From assembly GCA_036266155.1 (NCBI GenBank), contig DATANR010000461.1, positions 1 through 37,070 of the forward strand: DNA of 37,070 bases, read 5' to 3'. Position numbers and translations under genes: made by a program. The DNA comes from SIAJ01 sp036266155. Its GTDB lineage: Bacteria > Planctomycetota > Planctomycetia > Gemmatales > Gemmataceae. The notes under the pieces were generated by a model, which worked only from the letters and a program-made list of their open reading frames with translations, was not told the origin of the DNA and did not search any database. Numbering within the stretch: the first letter of the stretch is position 1; each line of letters begins with the position of its first letter. Below are positions 1-8,800 of this stretch, one piece after another.

Positions 1-11
1 TCTCCCCCTAA

Positions 12-36
12 CCCCCTCTCCGAAGCGGAGAGGGGG
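12..36 (-). terminator. Hairpin just downstream of lepB, probable terminator
   Basis: An 11-bp perfect G+C-rich stem (12-22 with 26-36) closes on a 3-base loop, 10 bases beyond the lepB stop codon. No clear T-run follows it on the minus strand, so it is either a weak intrinsic terminator or a dispersed intergenic hairpin. The adjoining bases 1-17 contain a direct repeat of a C5-CT motif. Confidence 0.5.
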
Positions 37-46
37 AACAAGTCAT

Positions 47-1555
47 TTACCGCAACCAACGAATCCGGTCCCAATCGACGGTCTGCGACGCGACATGGCG
101 GCCCGCCAGGTCCCAATGCGACGGCCGACTCGGCTGGTGCAGCAAAAACGGCTTCCCCAAGAAATTTCGCTCGGGAACGCCCGGGATTTGCCACGTGCGG
201 CTGTCATCCGAGTTTGCCGAGTTGTCGCCGAGCATGAAATATTCATCAGCACCCAATTGAAAGGGTGCATGATCCGCGTGGCGATCGCTCGGTCGATAGT
301 AAATGTCGCGATAAAGTTTGATGTGCCGAAACGTAATCGTGGCGCCCTCGGCTCCCAGCCGGAACGGGTTGGTGACATCGGGCCGCTTCGCCGCAAGCGG
401 CAAATCGAATGAGAAGTATTCGTGCCGGTCGACCGCGAGCGAGACGCGGCGATCGATGAACGCCATCTCAACGCGGTACTTCTTGCCAGGCTGAAGCGGT
501 TTCTGGTTCGCGGTCGCGACAAGCCCGCGGCCCGGCAGCAACAGCTTGCTCTCGCCGAACTCGCCGCCGACAACCAGTTCGGCCGTCGCTTCGTCCGCGC
601 CGTCGGTCAGCTTGAGCACAACCGCGCCGGCCCCGGCTTGAACCTCGACTTCGCAATCGACGAGAAAATCGTGCACGGCGTAATCGTGGCTCGGCGACGT
701 GTGCCCGTTGTATTCAAAACTGTCGCGAATCACCTCGGCGGTGGATGAGTCCGTTCCGACGTGCCAGTAGGCTGCGAGCCGAGGGCCGGTCGAACCTTCC
801 GCGTTGATCGACACGTTGTTGCCGTCGACGGCGAGCCACGCGGGGTAGGGCAGCGGAGTCGCCGATGCCAGCACCGGCGTGGTCCCGTCGGCAAGCCAGC
901 GGCGCGACCAGCCGCCGGGCGGGGCGAAGTCGCCGTCAAAGACCGGCACGCGACATTCGCGTGCTTCGGCGAGCGTCTTGCGACTGAGTTGCCCGTCGAT
1001 CCAGACGTCGCCGTCGATGAGTTGGATCTTTTCAGAGGGTAGGGCGACGATCCGTTTCACGTAAGGCTTCGACTTATCCGATGGGCAAATGAAAACAGCC
1101 ACTTCCCAGCGTCGTGGTGAGCGCAATCGAAAGACGTTCTTGTCGACGAGCAGTCGGTCGCCCGAGATGTCCGCGGCGGTTGCGATGGCGAGGCCGGTGG
1201 CGCCACAGTTCGAGCAGTTCACGTCCGGGTATTCGGGCCGCTTGTTGCCCGGCTCGCCGACGCGAACCGGGTAACCGCAGCGCGGGCAGGCCATCGCCTT
1301 GTGGTTGCCGTAGAAGGTTGGCGCCATGCTGCCGGTCGGCACGCCGAATGGCTCGACGGTGACCGTTCGCAGAAAGAGAATGGCCGCGATGAACAGGACG
1401 AGGCTTTCAACGAGCCGGCGACGGGAACTGGTCGGAAGCGTGATGGTCGCAGGCGGGGCCTGCTGAACGACGGGCTGTTCGGCGACGACACCGGCCCCGT
1501 TATAGATCAGGACCGGCAGGGTCGGGGGTTCGGAAGTAGCGGGGGTATCGGTCAC
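47..1555 (-). CDS. lepB: Signal peptidase I with zinc-ribbon and beta-rich insertions
   Basis: Type I signal peptidase of 502 aa that cleaves signal peptides from exported proteins at the outer face of the inner membrane. A membrane segment lies at about residues 49-65. It is followed by the nucleophile motif PTGSMAPT with Ser76, the general-base motif YVKRIVALP with Lys167, and the box E motif GDNSANSDDSR from residue 443. Two features are unusual. A four-cysteine zinc ribbon (C90, C93, C114, C117) sits between the Ser and Lys boxes. About 250 extra residues (roughly 195-440) sit between the Lys box and box E, part of which (about 255-425) reads like a concanavalin/LamG-type beta-sandwich; that fold is inferred. 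The start is GTG at 1555; an ATG four bases upstream is out of frame and meets a stop at once. The gene lies 47 bases behind lepA, the same order as the lepA-lepB operon of other bacteria. Confidence 0.93.
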   Translation of the reverse strand: MTDTPATSEPPTLPVLIYNGAGVVAEQPVVQQAPPATITLPTSSRRRLVESLVLFIAAILFLRTVTVEPFGVPTGSMAPTFYGNHKAMACPRCGYPVRVGEPGNKRPEYPDVNCSNCGATGLAIATAADISGDRLLVDKNVFRLRSPRRWEVAVFICPSDKSKPYVKRIVALPSEKIQLIDGDVWIDGQLSRKTLAEARECRVPVFDGDFAPPGGWSRRWLADGTTPVLASATPLPYPAWLAVDGNNVSINAEGSTGPRLAAYWHVGTDSSTAEVIRDSFEYNGHTSPSHDYAVHDFLVDCEVEVQAGAGAVVLKLTDGADEATAELVVGGEFGESKLLLPGRGLVATANQKPLQPGKKYRVEMAFIDRRVSLAVDRHEYFSFDLPLAAKRPDVTNPFRLGAEGATITFRHIKLYRDIYYRPSDRHADHAPFQLGADEYFMLGDNSANSDDSRTWQIPGVPERNFLGKPFLLHQPSRPSHWDLAGRHVASQTVDWDRIRWLR

Positions 1556-1560
1556 GGCAT

Positions 1561-1598
1561 ATAGGACCTTTGCGTCCTATAGGACTCACAGGTCCTAT
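1561..1598. repeat. Palindrome cluster in the lepA-lepB spacer
   Basis: The spacer is almost entirely inverted repeats. ATAGGACC (1561-1568) pairs with GGTCCTAT (1591-1598), and between them lies the perfect 12-base palindrome GTCCTATAGGAC (1574-1585). The alternative pairings could form competing hairpins in the lepA-lepB transcript. It could be an mRNA-processing or attenuation element, or a dispersed short repeat. Confidence 0.6.
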
Positions 1599-1602
1599 GA
1601 GG

Positions 1603-3405
1603 TCAGTCATCCGACTCCAACACCGCCAGGAACGCTTCCTGCGGAATCTCGACCTGGCCGACCTGTTTCATACGCTTCTTGCCGGCCGCTTGTTTGGCCC
1701 AGAGCTTGCGCTTGCGGGTGATGTCGCCGCCATAGCACTTCGCGGTCACGTTCTTGCGCATGGCCGCGATGGTTTCGCGGGCGATGACGCGTGTGCCGAC
1801 AGCCGCTTGCAGGGCGACCTCGAACATGTGGCGATCGATCTCCTTGCGGAGCTTTGTCAACAGTGCCCGGCCGCGGCGATCGGCCTGGCTGCGATGGACG
1901 ATGACCGAAAGCGCGTCGACGCGGTTGTGGTGAACCAGGATGTCAAGCCTGACAAGGTCCGCTGCCCGGAATTCGCGGAACTCGTAATCCATCGTCCCGT
2001 ATCCGTGCGTGAACGACTTCAATTTGTCGTACATGTCGTAAATCACGTCCGCGAGCGGCAAGTCATAAACGATGATCGCGCGTTCCGGACTCAGGTACTC
2101 GGTCTTGATGTACTCGCCGCGGCGCTCGGCCGCGAGTTGCATGATGTCGCCAATGTGCTTCGAGGGCAAGAGGAAGCTGATGCGCACGATCGGTTCGCGG
2201 AACTCTTCTACCTGCCCGCCGTCCGGCACGTCCGCCGGGCTATTGACGGTGACGACGGTCCCATCTTTCTTCAGCACCTGATAGGTCACGTTCGGGGCCG
2301 TGTGGACGAGATCGAGATCGGAATCGCGTTCAAGCCGCTGGCCGATGATCTCGCGGTGGAGCATCCCCAGGAAGCCGCATCGGAAGCCAAAACCGAGGCC
2401 TTCGGAAACTTCGGGCACAAAGGTAAAACTGCTGTCGTTCAGCTTGAGCTTGCCGAGTGCTTCGCGTAAGTCCTCGAAATCTTGATTGTTGGTCGGGTAG
2501 AGACCCGAATAAACCATCGGCTGCGGTTCCTTGTAGCCCGGCAGGGCCGCCGCCGTCGGGTTCGTCGCATCGGTGACGGTGTCGCCGATGTGAACGTCTT
2601 GAATGTTCTTGAGTTGAGCGGTGAAGTAGCCGACCTGGCCGGTCGTCAACTCCGGGCACTGCACCATGCCCGGGCGGAACTGGCCAATTTCAAGGACCGT
2701 GTAATCAGTGTTGCCGCGCATCAGCTTGATCTTCTGCCCGACTTTGAACGACCCCTCCATCAGCCGCACGTAAACGACGACGCCCTTATAGGTGTCGAAG
2801 TGGCAGTTGTAGATCAAGGCCTTGAGCGGGGCATTCGGATCGCCGGGCGGCGCCGGGATACGCTCGATGATGGCGCCCAGCACATCCGGAACACCGAGAC
2901 CGGTCTTGCCGCTGGCCCGCAGACATTCCTCCGGCTTGACGCCGATGGCCTGCTCCATCTCCGCCATGACTGCTTCGGGGCGAGCCGTCGGCATGTCGAT
3001 CTTGTTGAGCACCGGAACGATCGTCAGGTCGTTTTCGATGGCTAAATACGCATTCGCAACCGTCTGCGCCTGCACCCCCTGGAAAGCGTCGACGAGAAGG
3101 ATGGCCCCTTCGCACGCAGCCAGCGAGCGCGAGACTTCGTAACCGAAGTCGACGTGGCCCGGCGTGTCGATCAGGTTGAGTTCGTAGGTCTGCCCGTCGG
3201 TGTGCTTGTGGTAGATCGTGACCGGGTGCATCTGGATGGTGATGCCCCGTTCGCGTTCCAGGTCCATGTCGTCCAGGAGTTGGTTACGAAAATCCCGTTG
3301 GGAAATCGTACCCGTCTGGAGCAGGAACTGGTCGGCGAGGGTGGACTTCCCGTGATCGATATGGGCGATGATCGAGAAGTTTCGGATGAGGCTCGGCGCG
3401 GGCAT
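1603..3405 (-). CDS. lepA: Elongation factor 4 (LepA)
   Basis: Translational GTPase of 600 aa, the usual length for the family, that acts on stalled or mis-translocated ribosomes. The GTP-binding motifs are intact: P-loop AHIDHGKST at 14-22, switch II DTPGH at 80-84 and NKID at 134-137. The C-terminal half carries segments typical of LepA rather than EF-G, such as KSFTHGYGTMDYEF and ADLVRLDILVHHNRVDALS. The start is the ATG at 3405; no strong ribosome-binding site is visible. It is read first of two genes, with lepB downstream after a 47-base spacer. Its upstream region is shared with the divergent thioredoxin-like gene. Confidence 0.97.
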   Translation of the reverse strand: MPAPSLIRNFSIIAHIDHGKSTLADQFLLQTGTISQRDFRNQLLDDMDLERERGITIQMHPVTIYHKHTDGQTYELNLIDTPGHVDFGYEVSRSLAACEGAILLVDAFQGVQAQTVANAYLAIENDLTIVPVLNKIDMPTARPEAVMAEMEQAIGVKPEECLRASGKTGLGVPDVLGAIIERIPAPPGDPNAPLKALIYNCHFDTYKGVVVYVRLMEGSFKVGQKIKLMRGNTDYTVLEIGQFRPGMVQCPELTTGQVGYFTAQLKNIQDVHIGDTVTDATNPTAAALPGYKEPQPMVYSGLYPTNNQDFEDLREALGKLKLNDSSFTFVPEVSEGLGFGFRCGFLGMLHREIIGQRLERDSDLDLVHTAPNVTYQVLKKDGTVVTVNSPADVPDGGQVEEFREPIVRISFLLPSKHIGDIMQLAAERRGEYIKTEYLSPERAIIVYDLPLADVIYDMYDKLKSFTHGYGTMDYEFREFRAADLVRLDILVHHNRVDALSVIVHRSQADRRGRALLTKLRKEIDRHMFEVALQAAVGTRVIARETIAAMRKNVTAKCYGGDITRKRKLWAKQAAGKKRMKQVGQVEIPQEAFLAVLESDD

Positions 3406-3463
3406 CGATTCTCGCGTCGGGTCAGGACGGCTTCAAAATACAATTGTAGCGTCAAAGTCCACG

Positions 3464-3493
3464 AAAGCCCACGGACGTACATCCGTGGGCTTT
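3464..3493. repeat. 30-base palindrome between lepA and the thioredoxin-like gene
   Basis: A perfect 12-bp inverted repeat (3464-3475 with 3482-3493) starts AAAGCCCA, ends TGGGCTTT and has GTAC at the centre (3477-3480). It lies between two divergent genes, where a terminator is not needed. The 30-base palindrome at 4030-4059 has the same length, ends and centre. It may be an operator or a dispersed REP-like element. Confidence 0.75.
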
Positions 3494-3498
3494 GGGCC

Positions 3499-3504
3499 TA
3501 TGAT
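3499..3504 (+). promoter_or_regulatory. Possible -10 element of the thioredoxin-like gene
   Basis: TATGAT matches the sigma-70 -10 consensus at five of six positions and lies 32 bases before the chosen start codon. No good -35 is present. The corresponding position falls inside the 30-base palindrome, so a protein binding that palindrome would interfere with this promoter. Weak evidence. Confidence 0.3.
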
Positions 3505-3535
3505 AACTTCATTGATTCACTCGGGGAACCCCTAC

Positions 3536-4021
3536 ATGCGCGTCGCACTGTTTGCATCGCTTTTCCTCGCAATCCCGGCAATGGCCGCGGACGAAGTCAA
3601 GCTCGAAACCGTTTCCATCGACGGACTCCTTAAGGCCGTCGCGGCCCACAAGGGCAAAGTCGTCGTCGTCGACGTCTGGGCCAACTTCTGTGTGCCGTGC
3701 AAGGAAAAGTTTCCGCACATGGTGAAGTTGTCCAACGATTACAAGGACAAGGGCGTCGTCTTCATCTCCGTGACCATCGACGAGCCCGAAGACAAGGGCA
3801 AGGCCCTGGAGTTCTTGAAGAAGAACAACGCGTGGTTTCAGAACTTTTACCTGGAAGACAAGGACAAGAACGAAAAGCCCGGCGACGCCAAGTTCTACCA
3901 CTCGGCCCCGCCGATCGTGCATGTGTGGGATCAGTCGGGCAAGAAGGTCAAGGAATACGAAGGGAAGAAGCAGGCAGGCGAATTGGATGGGTTGCTCGAA
4001 GAGTTGACGAAGAAGAAATAA
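3536..4021 (+). CDS. Exported thioredoxin-like (TlpA/AhpC-type) protein
   Basis: Thioredoxin-fold protein of 161 aa. Residues 1-18 form a signal peptide (hydrophobic core then AMA before ADE), so it should act outside the cytoplasm. The redox motif is C52-V-P-C55 in the context WANFCVPC, where the family usually has WC immediately before. A cis-proline-like SAPP lies at 123-126. The C-terminal half is very rich in Lys, Asp and Glu. The ATG at 3536 was chosen over an in-frame ATG at 3500 because GGGGA at 3523-3527 is correctly spaced before it and because it begins a proper signal peptide. The role is probably thiol-disulfide exchange in envelope or cytochrome biogenesis; the substrate is unknown. 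It is flanked by matching 30-base palindromes. Confidence 0.88.
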   Translation: MRVALFASLFLAIPAMAADEVKLETVSIDGLLKAVAAHKGKVVVVDVWANFCVPCKEKFPHMVKLSNDYKDKGVVFISVTIDEPEDKGKALEFLKKNNAWFQNFYLEDKDKNEKPGDAKFYHSAPPIVHVWDQSGKKVKEYEGKKQAGELDGLLEELTKKK

Positions 4022-4029
4022 ACTCCCGA

Positions 4030-4059
4030 AAAGCCCAGGGCCGTACGGCCCTGGGCTTT
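4030..4059. terminator. 30-base perfect palindrome, probable bidirectional terminator
   Basis: Perfect palindrome of 30 bases with AAAGCCCA and TGGGCTTT ends and GTAC at its centre (4043-4046). It lies between the convergent ends of the thioredoxin-like gene (stop 4021) and the glycosyltransferase gene (stop 4067), with A/T tracts at both stem ends, as expected of a terminator working in both directions. Confidence 0.75.
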
Positions 4060-4066
4060 GAATTGC

Positions 4067-4933
4067 TCAATCCTTCAGCCAATAGCGCACGATGCAATAA
4101 AGCGCGTTAAACGCATCCTTGAGCCCAATCTTCTTGCCTTCCTCGTAAGTGCGCCCCGAGTAGCTGATCGGGATTTCGTAGACACGCCAAGATGGGTTGC
4201 GTTTCTTCGCCACCTTGGCCGTCACTTCGGGTTCGAAGCCGAAGCGATTCGACTTCAGGTTAATCCCTTGAATCACTTCGCGGCGGAAGACCTTGTAGCA
4301 GGTCTCCATGTCCGTCAGGTTCAAGTTCGTGAAGAAATTCGACAGGTGCGTGAGGCCCTTGTTCGCAATCGAGTGCCAGTAATACAGCACGCGATGACTG
4401 TCGCCGATGAAGCGCGAACCGAACACGACGTCGGCCTTGCCTTCGAGAATTGGCTGCAACAGCCGCGGATACTCGGCGGGATCGTATTCCAGATCCGCGT
4501 CCTGCACGATGACGACGTCGCCGGTCGCGTGCTTGAAGCCGGTCCGCAGGCCGGCGCCCTTGCCCTGGTTGACTTCGTGGTAAACGATCCGGCAGTCAGG
4601 CAGCTTGCTGATTTCCTCATCGAGGATCTTGCGTGTCCCGTCCTTGGAGCAATCGTCGACGAGGATGATTTCCTTCGGGATCGGCACCTCGCGCACGCGG
4701 CGGACGATCTCGCGGATCCAGCGCTCCTCGTTGTAGACCGGAATCACCACCGACAGCTTAAACTCTTCCGGAATGGCGTAGATGCCAATCTGGCGACACG
4801 CTGCCTCGCCAAGCAGGGCATGCAGCACTTCGATCCGCTTTTTAGGATCGCGCGCGACGGCGGCGAGTTGGGTGTCGAAATCGGCAGCAGTTCCGGCGTC
4901 GGCCATCGGCGGGGCGTCCAGTAAGAGCTTCAT
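4067..4933 (-). CDS. Family 2 glycosyltransferase, dolichyl-phosphate mannosyltransferase-like
   Basis: GT-A glycosyltransferase of 288 aa that transfers a sugar from a nucleotide donor, probably to a lipid carrier, on the cytoplasmic side of the membrane. The order of motifs is typical: VIPVYNE at 63-69, VDDCSKDGT at about 92-100, and QDADLEYDP with the metal-binding DAD at 145-147, then VFGSRF. There is no C-terminal membrane domain, as in short DPM1-type enzymes. About 55 N-terminal residues precede the catalytic fold. The frame is open upstream to 5038, but the ATG at 4933 is preferred because the predicted transcript begins near 5032. The role is probably envelope polysaccharide or glycoprotein synthesis; the substrate cannot be told. 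Confidence 0.88.
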   Translation of the reverse strand: MKLLLDAPPMADAGTAADFDTQLAAVARDPKKRIEVLHALLGEAACRQIGIYAIPEEFKLSVVIPVYNEERWIREIVRRVREVPIPKEIILVDDCSKDGTRKILDEEISKLPDCRIVYHEVNQGKGAGLRTGFKHATGDVVIVQDADLEYDPAEYPRLLQPILEGKADVVFGSRFIGDSHRVLYYWHSIANKGLTHLSNFFTNLNLTDMETCYKVFRREVIQGINLKSNRFGFEPEVTAKVAKKRNPSWRVYEIPISYSGRTYEEGKKIGLKDAFNALYCIVRYWLKD

Positions 4934-5205
4934 TCGGGCGCTTTGGGTAAGGTAGCGGGTCCGGGCCGGGGCGTCCGGCAAGCTTCTATATCGACCGGCG
5001 CGTGGCCTGTCACCAGCAACCGAATCGGATCGGGTCAATTTGTACTGATGGTCATTTAGTTGTCAAATTCGATGGCAAATCGGCTGCGACGTTGACCACT
5101 TTTTAGGGGGGTCCCTTGCGCCACTTTTTCGGGGCTGCGTTTTGCCGCAACCATCTATCATAAAACGGTTTGTATCCGTTTGTTCAATCAAAGAGCGCCA
5201 ACCCC
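4934..5205. other. Divergent intergenic region with short direct repeats
   Basis: Gene-free stretch of 272 bases, locally richer in A+T than its surroundings. It holds the glycosyltransferase promoter at 5039-5066 and two copies of CCACTTTTT (5096-5104 and 5121-5129), 25 bases apart. Repeated CCACTTTTT-like motifs are reminiscent of IS21-type element ends, but no transposase remnant accompanies them. Confidence 0.5.
5039..5066 (-). promoter_or_regulatory. Sigma-70-like promoter of the glycosyltransferase gene
   Basis: On the minus strand a perfect -35 TTGACA (5066-5061) is followed after 16 bases by TACAAA (5044-5039), four of six matches to the -10 consensus. Transcription would begin near 5032 and leave a leader of about 100 bases before the ATG at 4933. 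Confidence 0.45.
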
Positions 5206-5242
5206 ATGAATCCCTGGCGCTCTTCGTGGCGCTCTTTGATTG
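5185..5242 (+). repeat. 16-bp inverted repeat spanning the start of the hypothetical ORF
   Basis: CAATCAAAGAGCGCCA (5185-5200) pairs perfectly with its complement at 5227-5242 across a 26-base loop. The loop holds a further copy of TGGCGCTCTTCG (5215-5226) and the candidate ATG at 5206, so the folded RNA would bury or present that start codon. Confidence 0.6.
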
Positions 5243-5865
5243 GCGCCCTTAGGAAGTTGAGTGCGCAACACAACCCGGGAATCAATGGACGCGTGCCGGT
5301 GGCGATGCCGATGAGGTCTGTAACGAATGGGAGGCCGCCGGTGGGACCGCAATTCGCGATCTTCTGCATTGCGCTGGCTGCCGCGCCGCATCGTCCGATG
5401 GACGTGTCCTGGACGGCAGGCGTTCCGTTGTGGACGGCGCTGTCGCCGGCCGGGCAGGTCATCGACGCCGGCGCGTTTGCCGATTGGTCGAGTTCGTCGG
5501 CAGCGCGCCTTGGCTCGCTGCCGCTCCTAAGTCGTCCCGCTCCCGAACCATTGCCTCGGCCTCACGAGTTGCCGGGCGGTCTTGAGGTAGTTGCTGGCCC
5601 CACGTTGCCGCCGCAAACTTCTGCGACGGAACCGAATCTATCGACTGTCACCCCGACCTCTGTGCCATCACCGCAGCTCAAAATCTCATCGCCGACGCCG
5701 CCGGGCCTCACGCTGCGCCCGGAACCGCAGAGCCCGCCCATCGCGACGCAAGCGACCAATTGGCGGCCACCGACGTTTGCGATGGATCGCCAGTCGTCAG
5801 CCGCACCGGTGATGCCCGTTGCCGATGCCATTCCGGCCGCTCGACTCGTCATGCCGAAGCCCTGA
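5206..5865 (+). CDS. Hypothetical Pro-rich protein
   Basis: Frame of 219 aa with no recognised domain. Residues after about 100 are rich in Pro, Ser, Thr and Ala, which suggests a disordered or wall-spanning segment. A weakly hydrophobic stretch (FAIFCIALAAAP) is too short for a confident membrane segment or signal peptide. Third-position G+C is raised, as in real genes here, but no good ribosome-binding site is seen. The start could be the ATG at 5206, inside the hairpin at 5185-5242, or the ATG at 5305. The stop lies only 5 bases from the convergent stop of the WD40 gene with no terminator between. It may be a fast-evolving lineage-specific gene or a chance frame. Confidence 0.45.
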   Translation: MNPWRSSWRSLIGALRKLSAQHNPGINGRVPVAMPMRSVTNGRPPVGPQFAIFCIALAAAPHRPMDVSWTAGVPLWTALSPAGQVIDAGAFADWSSSSAARLGSLPLLSRPAPEPLPRPHELPGGLEVVAGPTLPPQTSATEPNLSTVTPTSVPSPQLKISSPTPPGLTLRPEPQSPPIATQATNWRPPTFAMDRQSSAAPVMPVADAIPAARLVMPKP

Positions 5866-5870
5866 GTCCT

Positions 5871-8800
5871 TCACTGGTTGAACTGCGGCGGTGGGCCCGA
5901 AGGCACTCCGGGCGGCGGCGCAGGCGGCAAACGGTCCGGCAGTTTCCAGGCACCGCCAGGCATCTTCCAAACGACGACCGCGCCATCGCCCCCGGCCGTG
6001 AGCACCGACTGCCCATCGGATGCGAAGTCGACGGTGAAGGCGACTCTGCCGGGATGCGCGGTCACTTCGAACGCTTCACGCCACGTACTCTTGTCCCAGA
6101 TTTTCACCAGACCGCTCGCCTGCGATGTTATTCCCACGCGCTTGCCGTCGGATGAAAGTGCAAGTCCGCGTGCATCCGTGCCGGCAACGAGCGCTCTTAC
6201 TTCCTTTTTCTTTTTGATGTCGAACACGCGAATGGCGGTGTCGCCGATCTGGGTGGCGATGAGCAGGCCGTCCGCCGCGAACGCCACACCCCATGCTGGA
6301 CCGTCGGTGTCCGGCAAACGAAACAGTTCATCGCCCTTCGAAGTGTTCCAAACGCGTAGCTGGCCCGACTTGAGGTCGCTCCACATGCCCGCGGCCGTGG
6401 CGACCATCGTCCCATCCGGCGACACCGCGAGACCATAGATCGCCCGGTCCGCCGCAACGATCGCGATGCCCGGTTCGCCGATCTTGGCGTTCCATCCGCG
6501 AACCGTGCCATCCTCGCCGGAGGTATACAAGCGCATCCCGTCCGGCGACCATGCAAGATTGCGGACCAACCCCTTGTGAGCCGGAATTACGAGTCCGCGT
6601 GCCGACTTGGCCACATCCCAAAGGATGACGGACCCATCCGCACAGCCGGCTGCAAACAGGCTTCCGTCAGGATTGAATCGGCCGCATGTGAGTCCCCCCG
6701 GCGCGGGAACAACCGCCATCGGACGAATGCCGTGGAAGTCGTACAGCGAAATCTCTCCGGGCTCCATTCCAGCGCCGCCAACGGCAATCAGTCGCGTTCC
6801 ATCCGCCGTGAACTGAACGGCCTCGATGAAGTGCCTGGGGCCCGCCAGATCGGCGAGCGCCGCCTTCGACTCCAGGTCCCAGTAATGAATCTCGCTGGAC
6901 GGCCGCGCGGTTGTTGTCGATGTCTTGCCGCCGGCCGGCTGCGTCGTGACGTTCACGTGCCACGGGCCACGCGGTCCAGGTTCCCAGCGCAGGCCGGCAC
7001 TCGCCAGCCAGGGACCATTGTGGGCAATACCGCCAACGCTCACGAGCGTCTTGCCATCCGGCGAAAATGCCACGTCGCTGATCAATCCGGAATGGTTTGG
7101 AAACTTGGTGGTGATCTCGTGGCTATCGATGTTCCAGATTGCCGCGTGTCCGCGATCGGTGCCGATGTTCAGCGCAAGCGCTAATGTCTTGCCGTCAGGC
7201 GCAAGCCGGATTCGCCGCACCGACCAGGCGCTCACGGGTTTCCCGTCAATGGCCTGTCCAGTTGCTGGGTCCCACCACTGCAGTCGGCCGTCGAATCCTC
7301 CGGAGTAAAGCTGTTTCCCGTCCTTGGAAAAAGCAACGCACGCAACGGCCGCGGCATGCATTCGGAGCACGTGCTCCTCAGCGCCTGACGCCATGTCCCA
7401 TGTGCGAACGGTGTGATCCTGACTCGCCGTCGCGATCCGCTTGTTGTCCGGCGACACCGCGACGTCGTAGATCATTTGCTCGTGAGCCGCGAGCGCGTGC
7501 ACGGTCTTCCAGGTCGCTGTGTCCCAGACGTACAACTCGCCAGGCACGGCCTCCGAATAATTGCCGCCGCCCGAGACGAGCCGTGTGCCATCGGGACTGA
7601 AGGCTAATCCATAGACGCGAAACGCCGGGCCCTTGAGCTTTCTCACCAGCTTGTTGGTCTTCAAGTTCCAAATGTGAATGTCGGTCCCGGTGAAGTGGCC
7701 GGTGGCGAACAGCGAGCCATCCGGCGAAACGGCGGCGGCGGTGGCGCTCCTGAAGTCCCCGGTTAGCTGCGTCACGTTGCCCGGCATGCCATCTCGAATT
7801 CGTAGCACCTTGTCATCGCCGCCGGTAATCAAGGTCTTGCCGTCCGGTGAAACGCGCGCGAACCACGCCTGCTTCGATTCATCGAGCAACTTGGCGGCAT
7901 AGATCAGCGGTTCGCCGCGGCTGCCGTTCCATCGGCGGCCATTGCCATCGGCGGCCGCGGTCACCAGGAATTCGCCGCGACTCGAGCTTGCAAGTCCGAG
8001 GATCGGAGACTCATGCGCGGCGAATTTGCGAATGGGGGCAAGCGTTGGCCAATCCCACGCGCGCACCGTGCCGTCGCCACAAGCGACGGAAATTACACGC
8101 GCATCTGAAGAAATCGCCACGCGCGAGATTCCGACACCGGTATCGTGAAGTCGCTCGAACGTGGTCTCCGCGTGATGGCGCGACACCGCGAGCACGCGGC
8201 CGTAGCCAAAATCTTCTGGCCGTTGCGTACCGGCCTTTGGATCACCCGCGATCGCGAACAACAAGCCATCCGTGGTTCCCGCAAAGCCCGTGATGCGCGC
8301 GAATTGATCGTTGTCAAGGTGCTGCATCACGCGTGGAGTTCCACGGATGTCCCACCAATAGGCATGAGCCCCGGCCGCGGTGAGCAGTGAATCGTCGCCG
8401 AGAAATTGCACGGCCACCGCCGGGCTGTCGACATTCACCAGCTTGATCGTTCCCTCAGATAACTCATGTACGCGCACGTCGTTGTCGGTGCTCGCCGTGG
8501 CGGCACGCTTGCCATTCGACGAAAGCGCAACTCGCCGCACAGGGCCCGGATGGTCCGAAAGCGTGTTGAGCAATTCATGTGTCGCCGCATTCCAAATCTT
8601 GGCGATTCGATCGCTGCCACCGGAAATGAGTTTTGACCCATCGGCGCTGAAGGCCAGATCTTCCACGCCGAATTGATGCGCCGACCACGTCGCGGACTCA
8701 ATGCCAGTTGACGCGTCATAGAGGTGAATCGATCCGTCCGATCCGCCGACAGCCACGAGTTTGCCGTCCGGAGAAACGGCAACAGTTCGCAAGGGGACGC

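Noticed and set aside
1570..2469. Plus-strand frame of 299 codons opposite lepA
   Set aside because: Shadow of a highly conserved gene on the other strand; no domain or ribosome-binding site.
5096..5129. Two CCACTTTTT repeats as an insertion-sequence end
   Set aside because: Only a resemblance to IS21-type end motifs; no transposase fragment, matching opposite end or target duplication is visible.
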